A stretch of 64,000 bases of DNA, taken from positions 17,784 through 81,783 of the forward strand of contig CAYNWK010000005.1 of NCBI GenBank assembly GCA_964400875.1, given 5' to 3'. Shown here one piece after another: positions 24,277-33,493 of the stretch (its first letter is position 1; each line of letters begins with the position of its first letter). Under the pieces are notes generated by a model that was given only the letters and a program-made list of their open reading frames with translations, did no database searches and had not been told where the DNA came from. Source of the DNA: CAYNWK01 sp964400875 (GTDB lineage Bacteria > Chloroflexota > Anaerolineae > Anaerolineales > UBA4823). Position numbers and translations under genes: made by a program.

Positions 24277-24912
24277 ATGAGAATTCGACCGGAGATCCAG
24301 GACTTCTCCCTGGAACAATATCGCTCGCAGGCGGCCCCTGATCCCATAAACGAGCCGGAGCAGGGGGGATCGCGCCGTTTTCTCACCGAGCTCTTGGAGA
24401 CGATCCTGATCAGCGTCCTGCTGTTCGCCGGCATCAACACAGTCTCTGCCCGGATTCGCGTCGAATCGGTCAGCATGCTGCCGTCTCTCACAGAAGGCGA
24501 CTTCGTTTTCGTCAACAAACTGGCCTACCGGCTTGGAGAACCTCAGCGGGGTGATGTGATCGTCTTCCGCTATCCACCGGACCCGGAGAACGAACCGCCG
24601 TACATCAAGCGGGTCATCGGTCTGCCCGGCGATCACCTGTCGATCGATCAGGGGCAGGTCTACGTCAACGAGGAACTGCTCCAGGAGCCTTACCTCAACG
24701 AGGCGATAAACTGGCGCGATGGAGCTTGGCAGGTTCCGGAAGGGGCGCTGTTTGTGATGGGCGACAACCGCAATAACTCTTCCGACTCGCGATCCTGGGG
24801 CACGGTGCCGTTGGAAAACGTGATCGGGAGAGCCGTGATCATCTATTGGCCGCCGGAGAAATGGGCGGTCATGCATTTTCGCACTGCAGTCGCCGCCGAG
24901 GCACAGAAGTGA
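24277..24912 (+). CDS. lepB: Signal peptidase I
   Basis: 211-residue membrane peptidase that removes Sec/Tat signal peptides outside the membrane. One N-terminal membrane helix (about residues 39-56, ETILISVLLFAGIN) anchors it. The catalytic Ser66 is in SVSMLPSL and the general base Lys111 in YIKRVIGLPGD, and GDNRNNSSDSR is the box E motif. ATG start at 24277. It ends 13 bases before the convergent acyl-CoA dehydrogenase gene. Confidence 0.95.
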   Translation: MRIRPEIQDFSLEQYRSQAAPDPINEPEQGGSRRFLTELLETILISVLLFAGINTVSARIRVESVSMLPSLTEGDFVFVNKLAYRLGEPQRGDVIVFRYPPDPENEPPYIKRVIGLPGDHLSIDQGQVYVNEELLQEPYLNEAINWRDGAWQVPEGALFVMGDNRNNSSDSRSWGTVPLENVIGRAVIIYWPPEKWAVMHFRTAVAAEAQK

Positions 24913-24925
24913 GATTGAACCAGAT

Positions 24926-26080
24926 TTATACTGCGCCCTCGATCACGTGGCGGGCGATAACCATACGCTGGATTTCGCTGGTGCCCTCACCGATGGTCAT
25001 CAAACGGGCGTCCCGGTAAATACGCTCCACCGGGTACTCACGGCTGTAACCATACCCGCCGTGTACCTGGATGGCGTTCCTGCAGACACCTTCCGCCATC
25101 TCGGTAGCGAATAATTTAGCCATTGAGGCCGCCTTTGTGTAGGGCCGGCCTTTACTTTTTAACCACGCAGCCTGGTAAACCAGCAGGCGAGCTGCCTCGA
25201 TCTCGGTGGCTGCATCGGCGAGCATCCATTGGACCGCCTGGTGATGGTCGAGCGGCGCGCCGAAGGTCTCGCGTTCGCTGGCATAGTGGATGGCTTCTTC
25301 GTAAGCCGCCTGAGCCAGACCGGTCGCCAGAGCGCCGATGCCAACCCTGCCGCCGTCCAGGACGTTGAGGGTTTGATAAAGGCCTTTGCCTTCCTCGCCA
25401 ATCAGGTGGTCAGCGGGTACGCGCACGTTTTCGTAGGTCACGGCATGGGTAGGGGAACCTTTCAAGCCCATCTTCTTCTCAGCGGGGGAGATGTGCAGCC
25501 CATCGGATGCGGTGGGCACGACGATCAGGCTCAGCGAATGCGATCCCTGGCCCGGCGAGGTGCGCACCAGAGTGACGATAAAATCGGCGATGCTGGCATT
25601 GGTGCACCACATCTTTGCCCCGTTGATCACCCATTCCCCATCCTGAAGCTCGGCGCGGGTGAGCACGCCGCCTTTGAGATCCGATCCGGCGCCGGGTTCG
25701 GTCAGTGCTAAGGCTGCCAGTTTGCCCTTGCCGCTGGCTGCGGGTGGCAGAAAGCGTTTTTTAAGCGCTTCGCTGGCGTATAGCGCGATGGGCGCGCAGC
25801 CCAACCCGTTATGTGCGGCGATCGCCAGCGCCGTGCTGCCGCAGCCCCAGCCAAGTTCTTCGATGGCGATGGCGGCGCTCACCGCGTCGACGCCCGTTCC
25901 ACCAAATTCCTCCGGAACGTTTAACCCGAGCAACCCAATCGGCCCCATTTTGTGGGTCGCAGCCCAGTTGAACTCGGCGTTTTCGTCCACCTCGCGGGCT
26001 TTAGGTTTGACTTCGCGGGCGACGAAATCGTGGACTGCCTCACGCCACATGTGCTGTTCAGCGGTCAGATCGAAATCCAT
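24926..26080 (-). CDS. Acyl-CoA dehydrogenase
   Basis: 384-residue FAD enzyme that makes the alpha-beta double bond in acyl-CoA, passing electrons to ETF. Family motifs: ALTEPGAGSD (FAD/substrate region), MWCTNASIAD, IQVHGGYGYSREYPVERIYRDAR split around the FAD site, and GEGTSEIQR near the C-terminus, which in short/medium-chain members bears the catalytic glutamate. Chain length preference not predictable. No ETF or other beta-oxidation genes adjoin; an acyl-CoA synthetase lies two genes upstream on the same strand. A repeat element at 26102-26194 sits just before its start codon. Confidence 0.93.
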   Translation of the reverse strand: MDFDLTAEQHMWREAVHDFVAREVKPKAREVDENAEFNWAATHKMGPIGLLGLNVPEEFGGTGVDAVSAAIAIEELGWGCGSTALAIAAHNGLGCAPIALYASEALKKRFLPPAASGKGKLAALALTEPGAGSDLKGGVLTRAELQDGEWVINGAKMWCTNASIADFIVTLVRTSPGQGSHSLSLIVVPTASDGLHISPAEKKMGLKGSPTHAVTYENVRVPADHLIGEEGKGLYQTLNVLDGGRVGIGALATGLAQAAYEEAIHYASERETFGAPLDHHQAVQWMLADAATEIEAARLLVYQAAWLKSKGRPYTKAASMAKLFATEMAEGVCRNAIQVHGGYGYSREYPVERIYRDARLMTIGEGTSEIQRMVIARHVIEGAV

Positions 26081-26101
26081 GGATGCTCTCCTTAGTTTGG
26101 T

Positions 26102-26194
26102 TAGGAGTTACGCCGTTCTCCGAGAAAGGGTGGGTGTTTGGGCGGGCGAAGCTCGCCCAAACACCCACTTTCACCCCTCAAGTGCGTAAGTCCA
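26102..26194. repeat. MITE/REP-like palindromic element, complete copy A
   Basis: 93-bp element: ends TAGGAGTTACGC (26102-26113) and GTGCGTAAGTCCA (26182-26194) are imperfect terminal inverted repeats. The centre is a long palindrome whose 18-base arms (26130-26147 and 26151-26168) pair except for one G/T wobble. It occupies the promoter side of the acyl-CoA dehydrogenase gene. Related copies are at 36238, 44677, 46351, 57696, 62890 and 63822. Confidence 0.75.
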
Positions 26195-26257
26195 ATCTGT
26201 TTAGTCTTGTCGGTTGTTGGTTTACTCCGGGTGCCCCTGCGCCGGTCAAGAAATGCA

Positions 26258-26494
26258 TTAGTTGTTGAGAAAAAGGAAAAAGCACAGCAACCCGAGTCCA
26301 ATGATGACGATGATCGGGATCAATACCACAGCAATGGTGTAAGCGCTGTACCAGAAGAAGTCGCCGGGCTCGACTTCGGTTTCATCTTCGGCAGGTTGAT
26401 CCAGCTGGTGGGATTGGATCGCAGCGCCGCAGCGCGGGCATTGTTCCACCCCCTCGGCCAGCATCGCGTTGCAGTTGGGACACCAAACGGGCAT
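26258..26494 (-). CDS. Small zinc-ribbon membrane protein
   Basis: 78 residues: an N-terminal zinc ribbon with CPNC (residues 5-8) and CPRC (19-22), an acidic linker, then one membrane helix (AYTIAVVLIPIIVIIGLG...) at the C-terminus. The ribbon is probably cytoplasmic. No function known; this ribbon-plus-helix layout is common and little studied. It lies between the acyl-CoA synthetase and the acyl-CoA dehydrogenase on the same strand. Confidence 0.72.
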   Translation of the reverse strand: MPVWCPNCNAMLAEGVEQCPRCGAAIQSHQLDQPAEDETEVEPGDFFWYSAYTIAVVLIPIIVIIGLGLLCFFLFLNN

Positions 26495-26574
26495 GAAGTT
26501 CTCGCTTGAGGTCTGGGATAAGCCCCGGTGGTTCCTGGCAGAATGTTCCCCGGTGGCCTTCCCCGGCTAACAGG

Positions 26575-28530
26575 TCAGCGGGCGTGGCGGATCTCTTCGA
26601 CGGATTCGGGGTTGACCAGTGAGGAGGTGTCGCCCGGGTCTTCTCCCAGGTACGCTGAGCGGATCATCCGGCGCATGACCTTGGCGTTGCGCGTTTTGGG
26701 CAGATCACTGACGAAGCGGATCTCAGCGGGGGCCAGCGGCTTACCCATGGCCTTAACCACCATCTCGGTGAGCTCCTGGCGCAGATCGCCGGGTGAGTCA
26801 TCACTGGCTGATAGAACACAGAATACGACCAGCGCGCTGCCTTTTATTTCGTGGGGCACGCCAATCGCCGCCGCCTCGACCACCCTGGGGTGTTCCACCA
26901 GGATCGATTCAACCTCCGCCGGGCCGAGACGCTTCCCGGCTATTTTGATGGTGTCATCCGACCGCCCCAGGATGTACCATAACCCCTCAGAATCGATGGC
27001 TGCGAAATCTCCGTGTACCCAAACGCCGGGCCAACGCGACCAGTACGTCTCTTCGTAGCGCTTGGGGTCTTTCCAAAAACCGCGGGTCATGCCGATCCAC
27101 GGCGCCTTGATAACCAGTTCGCCGACCTGGTTGCGCACCGGTTCACCGTTTTCGTTGAAGACGTCGGCGGCGATCCCCGGGCAGGGTCCTGAAAATGCGC
27201 ATGGCTTTAGCGGCAGGATCGGGTTGCCCATCACGATCCCGCCGGAGATCTCCGTGCCGCCGGAATAATTGATGATCGGCCGGGTCCCCTGGCCGACCTT
27301 CTCGAAAAGCCACCTCCACGGGTCGGGGTTCCAGGGTTCGCCGGTTGAGGCGAAAAACCGCAAAGAGCTCAGGTCGTGGCTGCGGAACGGCTCCTCACCA
27401 TGCGGGATCAAGGCGCGGATCAGCGTGGGGGATACGCCCAAGGTGGTGATGCGGTGGCGTTCCACTAGGGACCATAACCGGTCAGGTCCGGGATAGTCAG
27501 GCGCGCCGTCGTAAATAAAGAACGAGGCGCCCAGGATCAGAGCGCCGAACACCAACCAGGGACCCATCATCCAGCCCATGTCGGTCATCCAGTACAGGGT
27601 CTGGCCCGGGTGCAGATCGGTGCCAAAGGCCATATCTTGCGCCGCTTTAATCGGAAAACCGGCGTGGGTGTGCACCGCGCCTTTCGGCCTGCCAGTAGTC
27701 CCGGAAGTGTATATCACCATCAGGACGTCTTCCGCCTCGGTGACTTCAGTGGGCGCTTCCACAGGTTGGCCGGCGACCAGCTCATGCCACCAGTGATCCC
27801 GGCCCGGCATCATCTCGACCTCTAATCCCGCCCGGTTGTAGACGATCAAGTGTTCCAGGGTGGGTAGCTGTGCGGAGGCGGCATCGGCAACTGCTTTCAT
27901 ATCTACCGGGCTGCCGCGGCGGAAAAAACCGTCGGCGGTGAACAACGCTTTAGCCCCGGCGTCAGCCAGCCGGGTGGCTACCGCGCCAGCCCCGTAGCCG
28001 GAAAACAGCGGCAAAATAATGCCCCCGATTTTGGCGATCGCCAGCAAGGCGATAACGATTTCAGGGGTCATGGGCATATACAGACCAATGGCGTCGCCTT
28101 TTCCTATACCAAGCGAACGCAAGGCGTTGGCAGCCTGGTTGACCCGGCGGTACAACTGCCCGTAACTGAGCGTTTGCGTTTCTCCCTCCTCACCCTCCCA
28201 AATCAGTGCAGGCTGGCCCTCCGTGGGCGTGCCGATGTATTTATCCAGGCAGTTATGCACCACGTTCATCTTTCCACCCGGGCACCACTCCGGCCAGGCG
28301 ATGCCGCGGGAGAGATCGACAATTTGATCGTAAGGCGTGTAGAATTCCACCTGCAGATAATCCAGCACGGCCTCGGTGAACCAGGCAATGTCCGTTGTGG
28401 ACCGGCGCATCAACTCCGTAAAATTGGCGATCCGGTGGATTTTCATGAACTTGCTCAAATGTGCGTTTTCGACGTAGTCCGGCGTTGGCCGCCAGACGAT
28501 CTCCCCCCCAAACTCGAATTGGTTGGACAT
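26575..28530 (-). CDS. AMP-forming acyl-CoA synthetase (acetate/propionate-CoA ligase-like)
   Basis: 651-residue adenylate-forming ligase that activates a carboxylic acid with ATP and CoA. The phosphate loop is YTSGTTGRPKGAVHTH, the A5 motif NYSGGTEISGG, the hinge WYILGRSDDTIKIAGKRLGP (split by the hinge Asp), and the C-terminal lysine is in KTRNAKVMRR, the site usually acetylated for control. The length and the N-terminal region resemble acetyl-CoA synthetase-type enzymes. GGAGG eight bases before ATG 28530 fixes the start; a longer frame to 28614 has no support. With the acyl-CoA dehydrogenase it suggests short-chain fatty acid use. Confidence 0.93.
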   Translation of the reverse strand: MSNQFEFGGEIVWRPTPDYVENAHLSKFMKIHRIANFTELMRRSTTDIAWFTEAVLDYLQVEFYTPYDQIVDLSRGIAWPEWCPGGKMNVVHNCLDKYIGTPTEGQPALIWEGEEGETQTLSYGQLYRRVNQAANALRSLGIGKGDAIGLYMPMTPEIVIALLAIAKIGGIILPLFSGYGAGAVATRLADAGAKALFTADGFFRRGSPVDMKAVADAASAQLPTLEHLIVYNRAGLEVEMMPGRDHWWHELVAGQPVEAPTEVTEAEDVLMVIYTSGTTGRPKGAVHTHAGFPIKAAQDMAFGTDLHPGQTLYWMTDMGWMMGPWLVFGALILGASFFIYDGAPDYPGPDRLWSLVERHRITTLGVSPTLIRALIPHGEEPFRSHDLSSLRFFASTGEPWNPDPWRWLFEKVGQGTRPIINYSGGTEISGGIVMGNPILPLKPCAFSGPCPGIAADVFNENGEPVRNQVGELVIKAPWIGMTRGFWKDPKRYEETYWSRWPGVWVHGDFAAIDSEGLWYILGRSDDTIKIAGKRLGPAEVESILVEHPRVVEAAAIGVPHEIKGSALVVFCVLSASDDSPGDLRQELTEMVVKAMGKPLAPAEIRFVSDLPKTRNAKVMRRMIRSAYLGEDPGDTSSLVNPESVEEIRHAR

Positions 28531-28631
28531 CGACCTATCCTCCATACACTTTTCCCCACGCCACATGCAGGTGACGGTGATCCTGATTCTATCCCCAACC
28601 GCGACGAGACGCAACCCGGTCCTGATGAAGT

Positions 28632-29141
28632 TTACCTGCGTTTCTCCCGGGCCAGGCGAGCGATCTCCGGGTCATCCACGACATCCCCGCCGCGCACTGT
28701 GGCGCCGATCACGATCCCGGCGCTGATCAGCACCAAATTCTTGATGATGTATTGGCCTTCCAGGGTGGGCGCGTAGGGAATGCGCAAGAATACTTCGCCG
28801 GGAAAAAGGAATACCGGCGTGATTGTCCCAAGCATCTGCACGAAAAGCAGGAGCAGCGTTGCTCGCATGAAAACTCCGAAAATTAAACCCAGCCCAATCA
28901 GGCATTCCCAGGTTGCCAGCAGCCAGATCGAGGCCTGTGGCGGGATAAGTCCAAAGGTAAGCCTGGCGATCGTCTCTGCTGCCAGGTTCTGTGCCGGGCT
29001 CAACCCTGGAAAGAACTTTAATACGCCGAACCAGAAGAAAACGATTCCCAGGCTGATGCGCAGCAGTAAAATGCCATTGCGCGCCATCCAATCGGTGATG
29101 CGCCGGTCGAGGCGGTCGAACGTTGAAGTGAATTCATTCAT
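28632..29141 (-). CDS. DoxX-family integral membrane protein
   Basis: 169 residues with four predicted membrane helices (about 22-42, 75-95, 95-118 and 130-148) and ISLGIVFFWFGVLKFFPG, typical of DoxX-like proteins. The family includes a quinol oxidase subunit in Archaea and redox-related membrane proteins in bacteria; most members have no known role. Tail is basic/charged (ARLAREKRR). Same strand as the acyl-CoA synthetase, 101 bases upstream of it. Confidence 0.82.
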   Translation of the reverse strand: MNEFTSTFDRLDRRITDWMARNGILLLRISLGIVFFWFGVLKFFPGLSPAQNLAAETIARLTFGLIPPQASIWLLATWECLIGLGLIFGVFMRATLLLLFVQMLGTITPVFLFPGEVFLRIPYAPTLEGQYIIKNLVLISAGIVIGATVRGGDVVDDPEIARLAREKRR

Positions 29142-29204
29142 TTTGGACTCTTATTTCTCCTAATTGATTCTCGGATCTATTTTACCCTCAACAGAAATTA
29201 CCCA

Positions 29205-29231
29205 TTCGACCCGTAAAAAAAATTCTATAAT
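29205..29231 (+). promoter_or_regulatory. Possible promoter of the trans-sulfuration gene
   Basis: TATAAT at 29226-29231 with TTCGAC at 29205-29210, a short 15-base spacing, in AT-rich DNA 47 bases before the ATG. Only the -10 is convincing. No S-box or other methionine riboswitch is visible in the 136-base space. Confidence 0.35.
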
Positions 29232-29277
29232 TGGATTTTGAGACCGCCGATATATTTGTTCCCCGAAGGAGTTATTG

Positions 29278-30459
29278 ATGTCTTTCAAAGAAGGTCCTTC
29301 CACCCGTTGTGTTCATTATGGTATGGCTGTCGATCCGCTGAGTCACACCATGAACTCGCCCATCTTTGAGAACGCTGCCTTCGCCTATGAAGATCTGCAA
29401 ACCTGGCGAGCCGTTGCGTTAAAAGAGAAATTTGGGGATATTTACAGCAGAAATTCTAACCCGACGGTACGGGCGTTTAACGAAAAGATGGCTGCGCTGG
29501 AACGCGCCGAGTCTGCGACCGATTTTTCCACCGGTATGGCGGCGATCAGCACGACTTTGTTCGCTTTGTTGAGTCCTGGACAGCGGGCGGTCACTATCAA
29601 AGATGCTTATGGCGCTACTTATCTGCACTTCACCGAGATCCTGCCGCGTTTCGGAGTTAACTGTGCGGTTTGTGAAACGACCGACGAGGCGGCGATCTTG
29701 TCAGCCATCGCTCAAGGATGCGATTTACTATACCTGGAATCGCCTACCAATCCTCTTCTGAGGGTGGTTGATTTGGTTAAGCTGATCAGCGCCGCTCACC
29801 GGGTAGGGGCGGTCACCGTGGTTGACAACACCTTCGGCACGCCGATCAACCAGTTGCCGGTCGAGATGGGGGCTGACCTGGTGATCCACAGCGCGACCAA
29901 ATACATCAACGGGCATAACGACCTGACTGCTGGGGTTGTCTGTGGTCGCAGTGAGTTGGTTGAGAAGATCTACCGCTATCGAGAGTTGGTCGGTCCCTCG
30001 CTGGATGCACACCGGGCTAGCTTGCTTCTGAGAAGCTTGAAGACCCTGGCGTTGCGCGTCCAGCGGCAAAATGAGAACGCCCTGGCGATGGCGCGCTTCC
30101 TGGAAGGTCACCCAAAGGTAGCCCGGGTTAATTATCCAGGCCTGGAGAGCCATCCCATGCATGCAATCGCGCGCGAGCAAATGCCCGGCGGGTTTGGTGG
30201 CGTACTGAGCTTCGAACTCGTCGGGGGTTGGAACGCTGTAGAGCGACTGCTGCCGAGGTTGAAATATGCCTATATGGCGGCTAATTTAGGCCAGGTTGAT
30301 ACCGTCGTTGGGCCTCCTGCAGTGACCTCGCACGTGGAGTTAACCGAAAAGGAACGCAGCGAAGCCGGCATCCCCGAAGGTTTGATCCGTTATGCCGTGG
30401 GCATCGAGGATATCGCCGATCTGACCGCTGATATGGATCAGGCTTTGGCTCCCGTTTGA
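29278..30459 (+). CDS. Cys/Met metabolism PLP-dependent enzyme (cystathionine synthase/lyase-like)
   Basis: 393-residue fold-type I PLP enzyme of trans-sulfuration. The PLP lysine is Lys208 in HSATKYINGHND; other family motifs are YSRNSNPTV, FSTGMAAIS, LESPTNPLLRV and VVDNTFGTP. It could be cystathionine gamma-synthase, a lyase, an O-acylhomoserine sulfhydrylase or methionine gamma-lyase; residues distinguishing these are not decisive by eye. ATG at 29278 with GAAGGAG six bases before. It stands alone, convergent with the ABC permease gene that ends 17 bases further. Confidence 0.9.
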   Translation: MSFKEGPSTRCVHYGMAVDPLSHTMNSPIFENAAFAYEDLQTWRAVALKEKFGDIYSRNSNPTVRAFNEKMAALERAESATDFSTGMAAISTTLFALLSPGQRAVTIKDAYGATYLHFTEILPRFGVNCAVCETTDEAAILSAIAQGCDLLYLESPTNPLLRVVDLVKLISAAHRVGAVTVVDNTFGTPINQLPVEMGADLVIHSATKYINGHNDLTAGVVCGRSELVEKIYRYRELVGPSLDAHRASLLLRSLKTLALRVQRQNENALAMARFLEGHPKVARVNYPGLESHPMHAIAREQMPGGFGGVLSFELVGGWNAVERLLPRLKYAYMAANLGQVDTVVGPPAVTSHVELTEKERSEAGIPEGLIRYAVGIEDIADLTADMDQALAPV

Positions 30460-30475
30460 CAGGTCCCGATACAGC

Positions 30476-31774
30476 TCATTCGTAGCGCAGTGCCTCGATG
30501 GGGTCCAGTCGGGTGGCACGCAGCGCGGGATAGATACCTGAGATCACGCCGATCAGCGTGGAAAAGATCACGGCGAAGACCATCAACCAGAGCGGGGTGT
30601 AAACCAACGTAGGGATCTCGGCCCCGGCTGAGCCCTCTTGGGCGGCCAAAGCAGTCAGATAGGCTCCGGCGACGAAGTTGATCACCACACCGCCTCCCAG
30701 CCCAAGCAGAACGCCGCTGAAGCCTCCCAGGGTTCCAATCAGGCCAGCCTCGCCCAAAAATACGAACATCACGTCGCGATTACGCGCCCCGACCGCTTTC
30801 ATCAGGCCGATCTCGCGAGTACGTTCGTAGATCGACATGACCATCGCGTTGGCGATGCCCACCCCGGCGACTAGCAGTGCGATCCCGCCGATCCCACCCA
30901 ACACGATCTGGATGATCAGGAACAACTGGTTCAGGCTGCGCAGCGTGGATTGCGCGGAAAAGGCGAGCAAGCCTCGTTGGACGAGAGATTGCTCGATCGC
31001 GCTGACTTGCTGGGGGGAGGCAACTTTTACCAGCGCCTGGTCATAGCCCTCCGTGCGTAAGTTTGGTCGTTGGCCGCGCTGCCAGGTCTGCAGATCCAGG
31101 ACGTCGTTCGTCGAGAGATAATAGCTGGTGTCTTTCTCTCCCCCCGATTCGGCCAGGACGCCCACCACCCGCAAACGGACGGTCCGTTCGACCAGTCGCC
31201 CGTCATTGTCGACTTTCTGCAAGATCAACTGGAGGGTCTGCCCCTGCAACTCCGGCGGGGGATCGGGACGCCCGCCGGTTTGCGGGTTGAACAGCCTCTC
31301 ATTGACCCGCGACCCCACGAAAGTCTGCCACTGCCCTAAACGGCCGATGCCTTCCTGGAATTCAAAGCCCAGGTCATCGATCACCCGCGGTTCAATACCG
31401 ACGATGTTCGCGAACCCTGTCAGGCGGTTTACGCGCAGCTCGCCGCTGGCGCGCAGGAGCGGCGTGACGGCGACAACCCCGGGAAGATCGGCCAGGTCCC
31501 TCAAGGTTTCGTCGTTGAGAACTGTGCTCTCTCCTGATGATTGCACGTCGACGCCCAGTCCCTGAAACTGGGAAGCTGAAAAAACGGTCATCTCGGTCAG
31601 CTCACCGATCGAGCCCAGGTCGTTCAAGGCAAAGCGCTGCAAGCCGGCTCCCAGTGAGACCAGCAAGATGATCGCAGCTGTGCCGATCAAGACGCCGATC
31701 GAGGTCATGGCCACGCGAATCTTCATGCGCAGCAAATTGCGCCGCACCAGGTAAAGCAGATCCCGCCAGCTCAT
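30476..31774 (-). CDS. ABC transporter permease (FtsX/MacB family)
   Basis: 432 residues with the MacB-type layout: one N-terminal membrane helix (about 17-42), a long extracytoplasmic domain, and three C-terminal helices in the FtsX domain (IYERTREIGLMKAVGARNRDV between them is the coupling region). Such proteins do not transport through a channel; they use ATP on the inside to move a periplasmic domain. Fourth gene of a minus-strand unit, 3 bases after the secreted protein gene. Partner ATPase is at 33486. Confidence 0.92.
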   Translation of the reverse strand: MSWRDLLYLVRRNLLRMKIRVAMTSIGVLIGTAAIILLVSLGAGLQRFALNDLGSIGELTEMTVFSASQFQGLGVDVQSSGESTVLNDETLRDLADLPGVVAVTPLLRASGELRVNRLTGFANIVGIEPRVIDDLGFEFQEGIGRLGQWQTFVGSRVNERLFNPQTGGRPDPPPELQGQTLQLILQKVDNDGRLVERTVRLRVVGVLAESGGEKDTSYYLSTNDVLDLQTWQRGQRPNLRTEGYDQALVKVASPQQVSAIEQSLVQRGLLAFSAQSTLRSLNQLFLIIQIVLGGIGGIALLVAGVGIANAMVMSIYERTREIGLMKAVGARNRDVMFVFLGEAGLIGTLGGFSGVLLGLGGGVVINFVAGAYLTALAAQEGSAGAEIPTLVYTPLWLMVFAVIFSTLIGVISGIYPALRATRLDPIEALRYE

Positions 31775-31777
31775 CCG

Positions 31778-33493
31778 CTAGCTCCCTAAACCGAATAATC
31801 CACGCAGGAAACGCAGCACCCGATCCCAGAAACTGAGCGAATCCTCGGGCTGCTCCGCTACATCTGGCTGAGTTGCCTGAGGGGTTTCTACTTCGATGGA
31901 TAGCGTCTCGCTGATCACCTGGGGCTGGTTGAAATCATCCAGGTAGTGCACGCGCACCTCAACCGGGAGCGTTCCACCTTGTGTGGGGATCACCACGGCG
32001 TCGAAGGATCCAGAAGTGCCGCCGTCCAAAGCGCCGATGAATGCCGAGCCTTCAACGAGATCCAGCTGCTCTCCGGCGACCTCAACAGTGCTGATGTTCA
32101 CCTGGCTGCGGCCGATATTGACCAGCTCGATCGGCAGCTCGATAGTTTGGTCTACCAACCCCGGCTCGACGGGGCGGTAAAAGTTGATCTGTAAGCTGGG
32201 GAGTCGGCTGGCCAGCAAATTGAGCACCTGGTTTTCCGTCTGGCGCGTCCCGCCGGGGCTGTCGTAGGTCAGCGAGACCGGCAGGTTATATACCCCTGAG
32301 TCAGCAGACCCGTCCAGGAGCAGCTGCCGCTCCAGTGTTAGGGTTTCGCCCGCGGCCAACTCAGTGACGTATTGGATATTGCCTGCACCAAGGATGGCAA
32401 AGGGCTGTAGTCCCGCCCCGTCCTCGCCGCCCAGGGTGATCAGCAGCTGCTGCGCCGGATTGCGCCCGACGTTGGAAACTTCCATCTGCAGGCTAAAGGT
32501 ATCGCCTGGGGAAAGCGTCTCTGGCTCCGTTCGGTAGGCCGTGAGCAGAACCAGGGGTTGATCGGCCAGGGAGTCGCTGATATCGAGGCCAACGCTCTGC
32601 GTAGAGGCATATTCGCGGCCGTAATAATCGTCGTATTCCAGCGAGAGTTCGAGATTGTTGAAGCCTGGCATGGCGCTTTCGGTGAGAGCCAGCGATAGAT
32701 CGACCGTCTGCGTTTCATTGGCTTGGATCAGGTCGATCACTTCTACGTTGCTGCCGCCTTGCGGGATGGCGATATCCAGGGAGACCAGTGAAAGGCGGAT
32801 GTTGGTGGCTGTATAATCGCCGCGGTTGACTATCTCAATGTTCAACTCAAAGGGTTCGCCCGGGCGTAGCGTCTCCGGATTGGTTTGGGAGCCCTGGATC
32901 AGCAATTGGGGTTGACCGTATACGGTCAGAGGTGCCGGGGTAGCGGTAGGGGTTTCCGTCGGCTCTTCCGGCGAAATGATGCGAACGGCGTCGCTTACGC
33001 TGGCCGTCAGCCCGTTTGCAAGAATGATCTCTAAATCATATTTGCGCGTGCTGAGCCCGGGCGGCACCACAGCTCGAATCGCGGTTGTATTTTGTAAAAC
33101 CGCGTCGAGCAGGCCGTAACCGACCAGCCGCACGGCTAACCCCTGGGTGAAGCCCGTGCCGTAGATGCTCAGCGATCCGCCGGTCACCGTGCTGATCCGG
33201 GATGGTTCCACGCCGGTGATCGAGAGGGCTTCTGGGGTTGCGGTAGGCTGGCTAGTAGCCGTGATGGTAGCCGGGGGGACCACGGTCTCGGTGGGCGTTG
33301 GGGTAGGCAGCGGAGTCTCCGTGTCCACAGCCGTGGGGATCGGGGTTTCCGTCTCCTGTGCCGGCGCTGCCTGTGCCTGGGTAGCCGTCTCTGAGGCCTC
33401 TTCCGTTGAGTGGCCTTGGGCGGCGCCGCTTCCCAGACCGGAGAAGAGCAGGCTGGCGATCAATACGAGCATAACCAAGCCAAGTTTACGCAT
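31778..33493 (-). CDS. Secreted TIG/CARDB-like multidomain protein of the ABC cluster
   Basis: 571 residues: signal peptide (MRKLGLVMLVLIASLLFSG), a Thr/Pro/Glu-rich linker with PTPTPT runs (about 30-88), an IPT/TIG domain (90-170), a second short linker, then three Ig-like domains of the CARDB/NEW3 type, each opened by a phrase like LRPGEPFELNIEIVNRG, LSPGDTFSLQMEVSNVG or VDQTIELPIELVNIG. The C-terminus (SFWDRVLRFLRGLFGLGS) is amphipathic. It starts inside the ABC ATPase gene (8-base overlap) and is 3 bases before the permease gene, so it is likely the extracellular partner of this transporter. No exact family known. Confidence 0.8.
   Translation of the reverse strand: MRKLGLVMLVLIASLLFSGLGSGAAQGHSTEEASETATQAQAAPAQETETPIPTAVDTETPLPTPTPTETVVPPATITATSQPTATPEALSITGVEPSRISTVTGGSLSIYGTGFTQGLAVRLVGYGLLDAVLQNTTAIRAVVPPGLSTRKYDLEIILANGLTASVSDAVRIISPEEPTETPTATPAPLTVYGQPQLLIQGSQTNPETLRPGEPFELNIEIVNRGDYTATNIRLSLVSLDIAIPQGGSNVEVIDLIQANETQTVDLSLALTESAMPGFNNLELSLEYDDYYGREYASTQSVGLDISDSLADQPLVLLTAYRTEPETLSPGDTFSLQMEVSNVGRNPAQQLLITLGGEDGAGLQPFAILGAGNIQYVTELAAGETLTLERQLLLDGSADSGVYNLPVSLTYDSPGGTRQTENQVLNLLASRLPSLQINFYRPVEPGLVDQTIELPIELVNIGRSQVNISTVEVAGEQLDLVEGSAFIGALDGGTSGSFDAVVIPTQGGTLPVEVRVHYLDDFNQPQVISETLSIEVETPQATQPDVAEQPEDSLSFWDRVLRFLRGLFGLGS

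Noticed and set aside
24169..24876. 235-codon minus-strand frame
   Set aside because: Antisense to lepB; signal peptidase active-site motifs decide the strand.
29142..29277. Methionine-responsive riboswitch before the trans-sulfuration gene
   Set aside because: The region is AT-rich and only 136 bases, with no S-box features.
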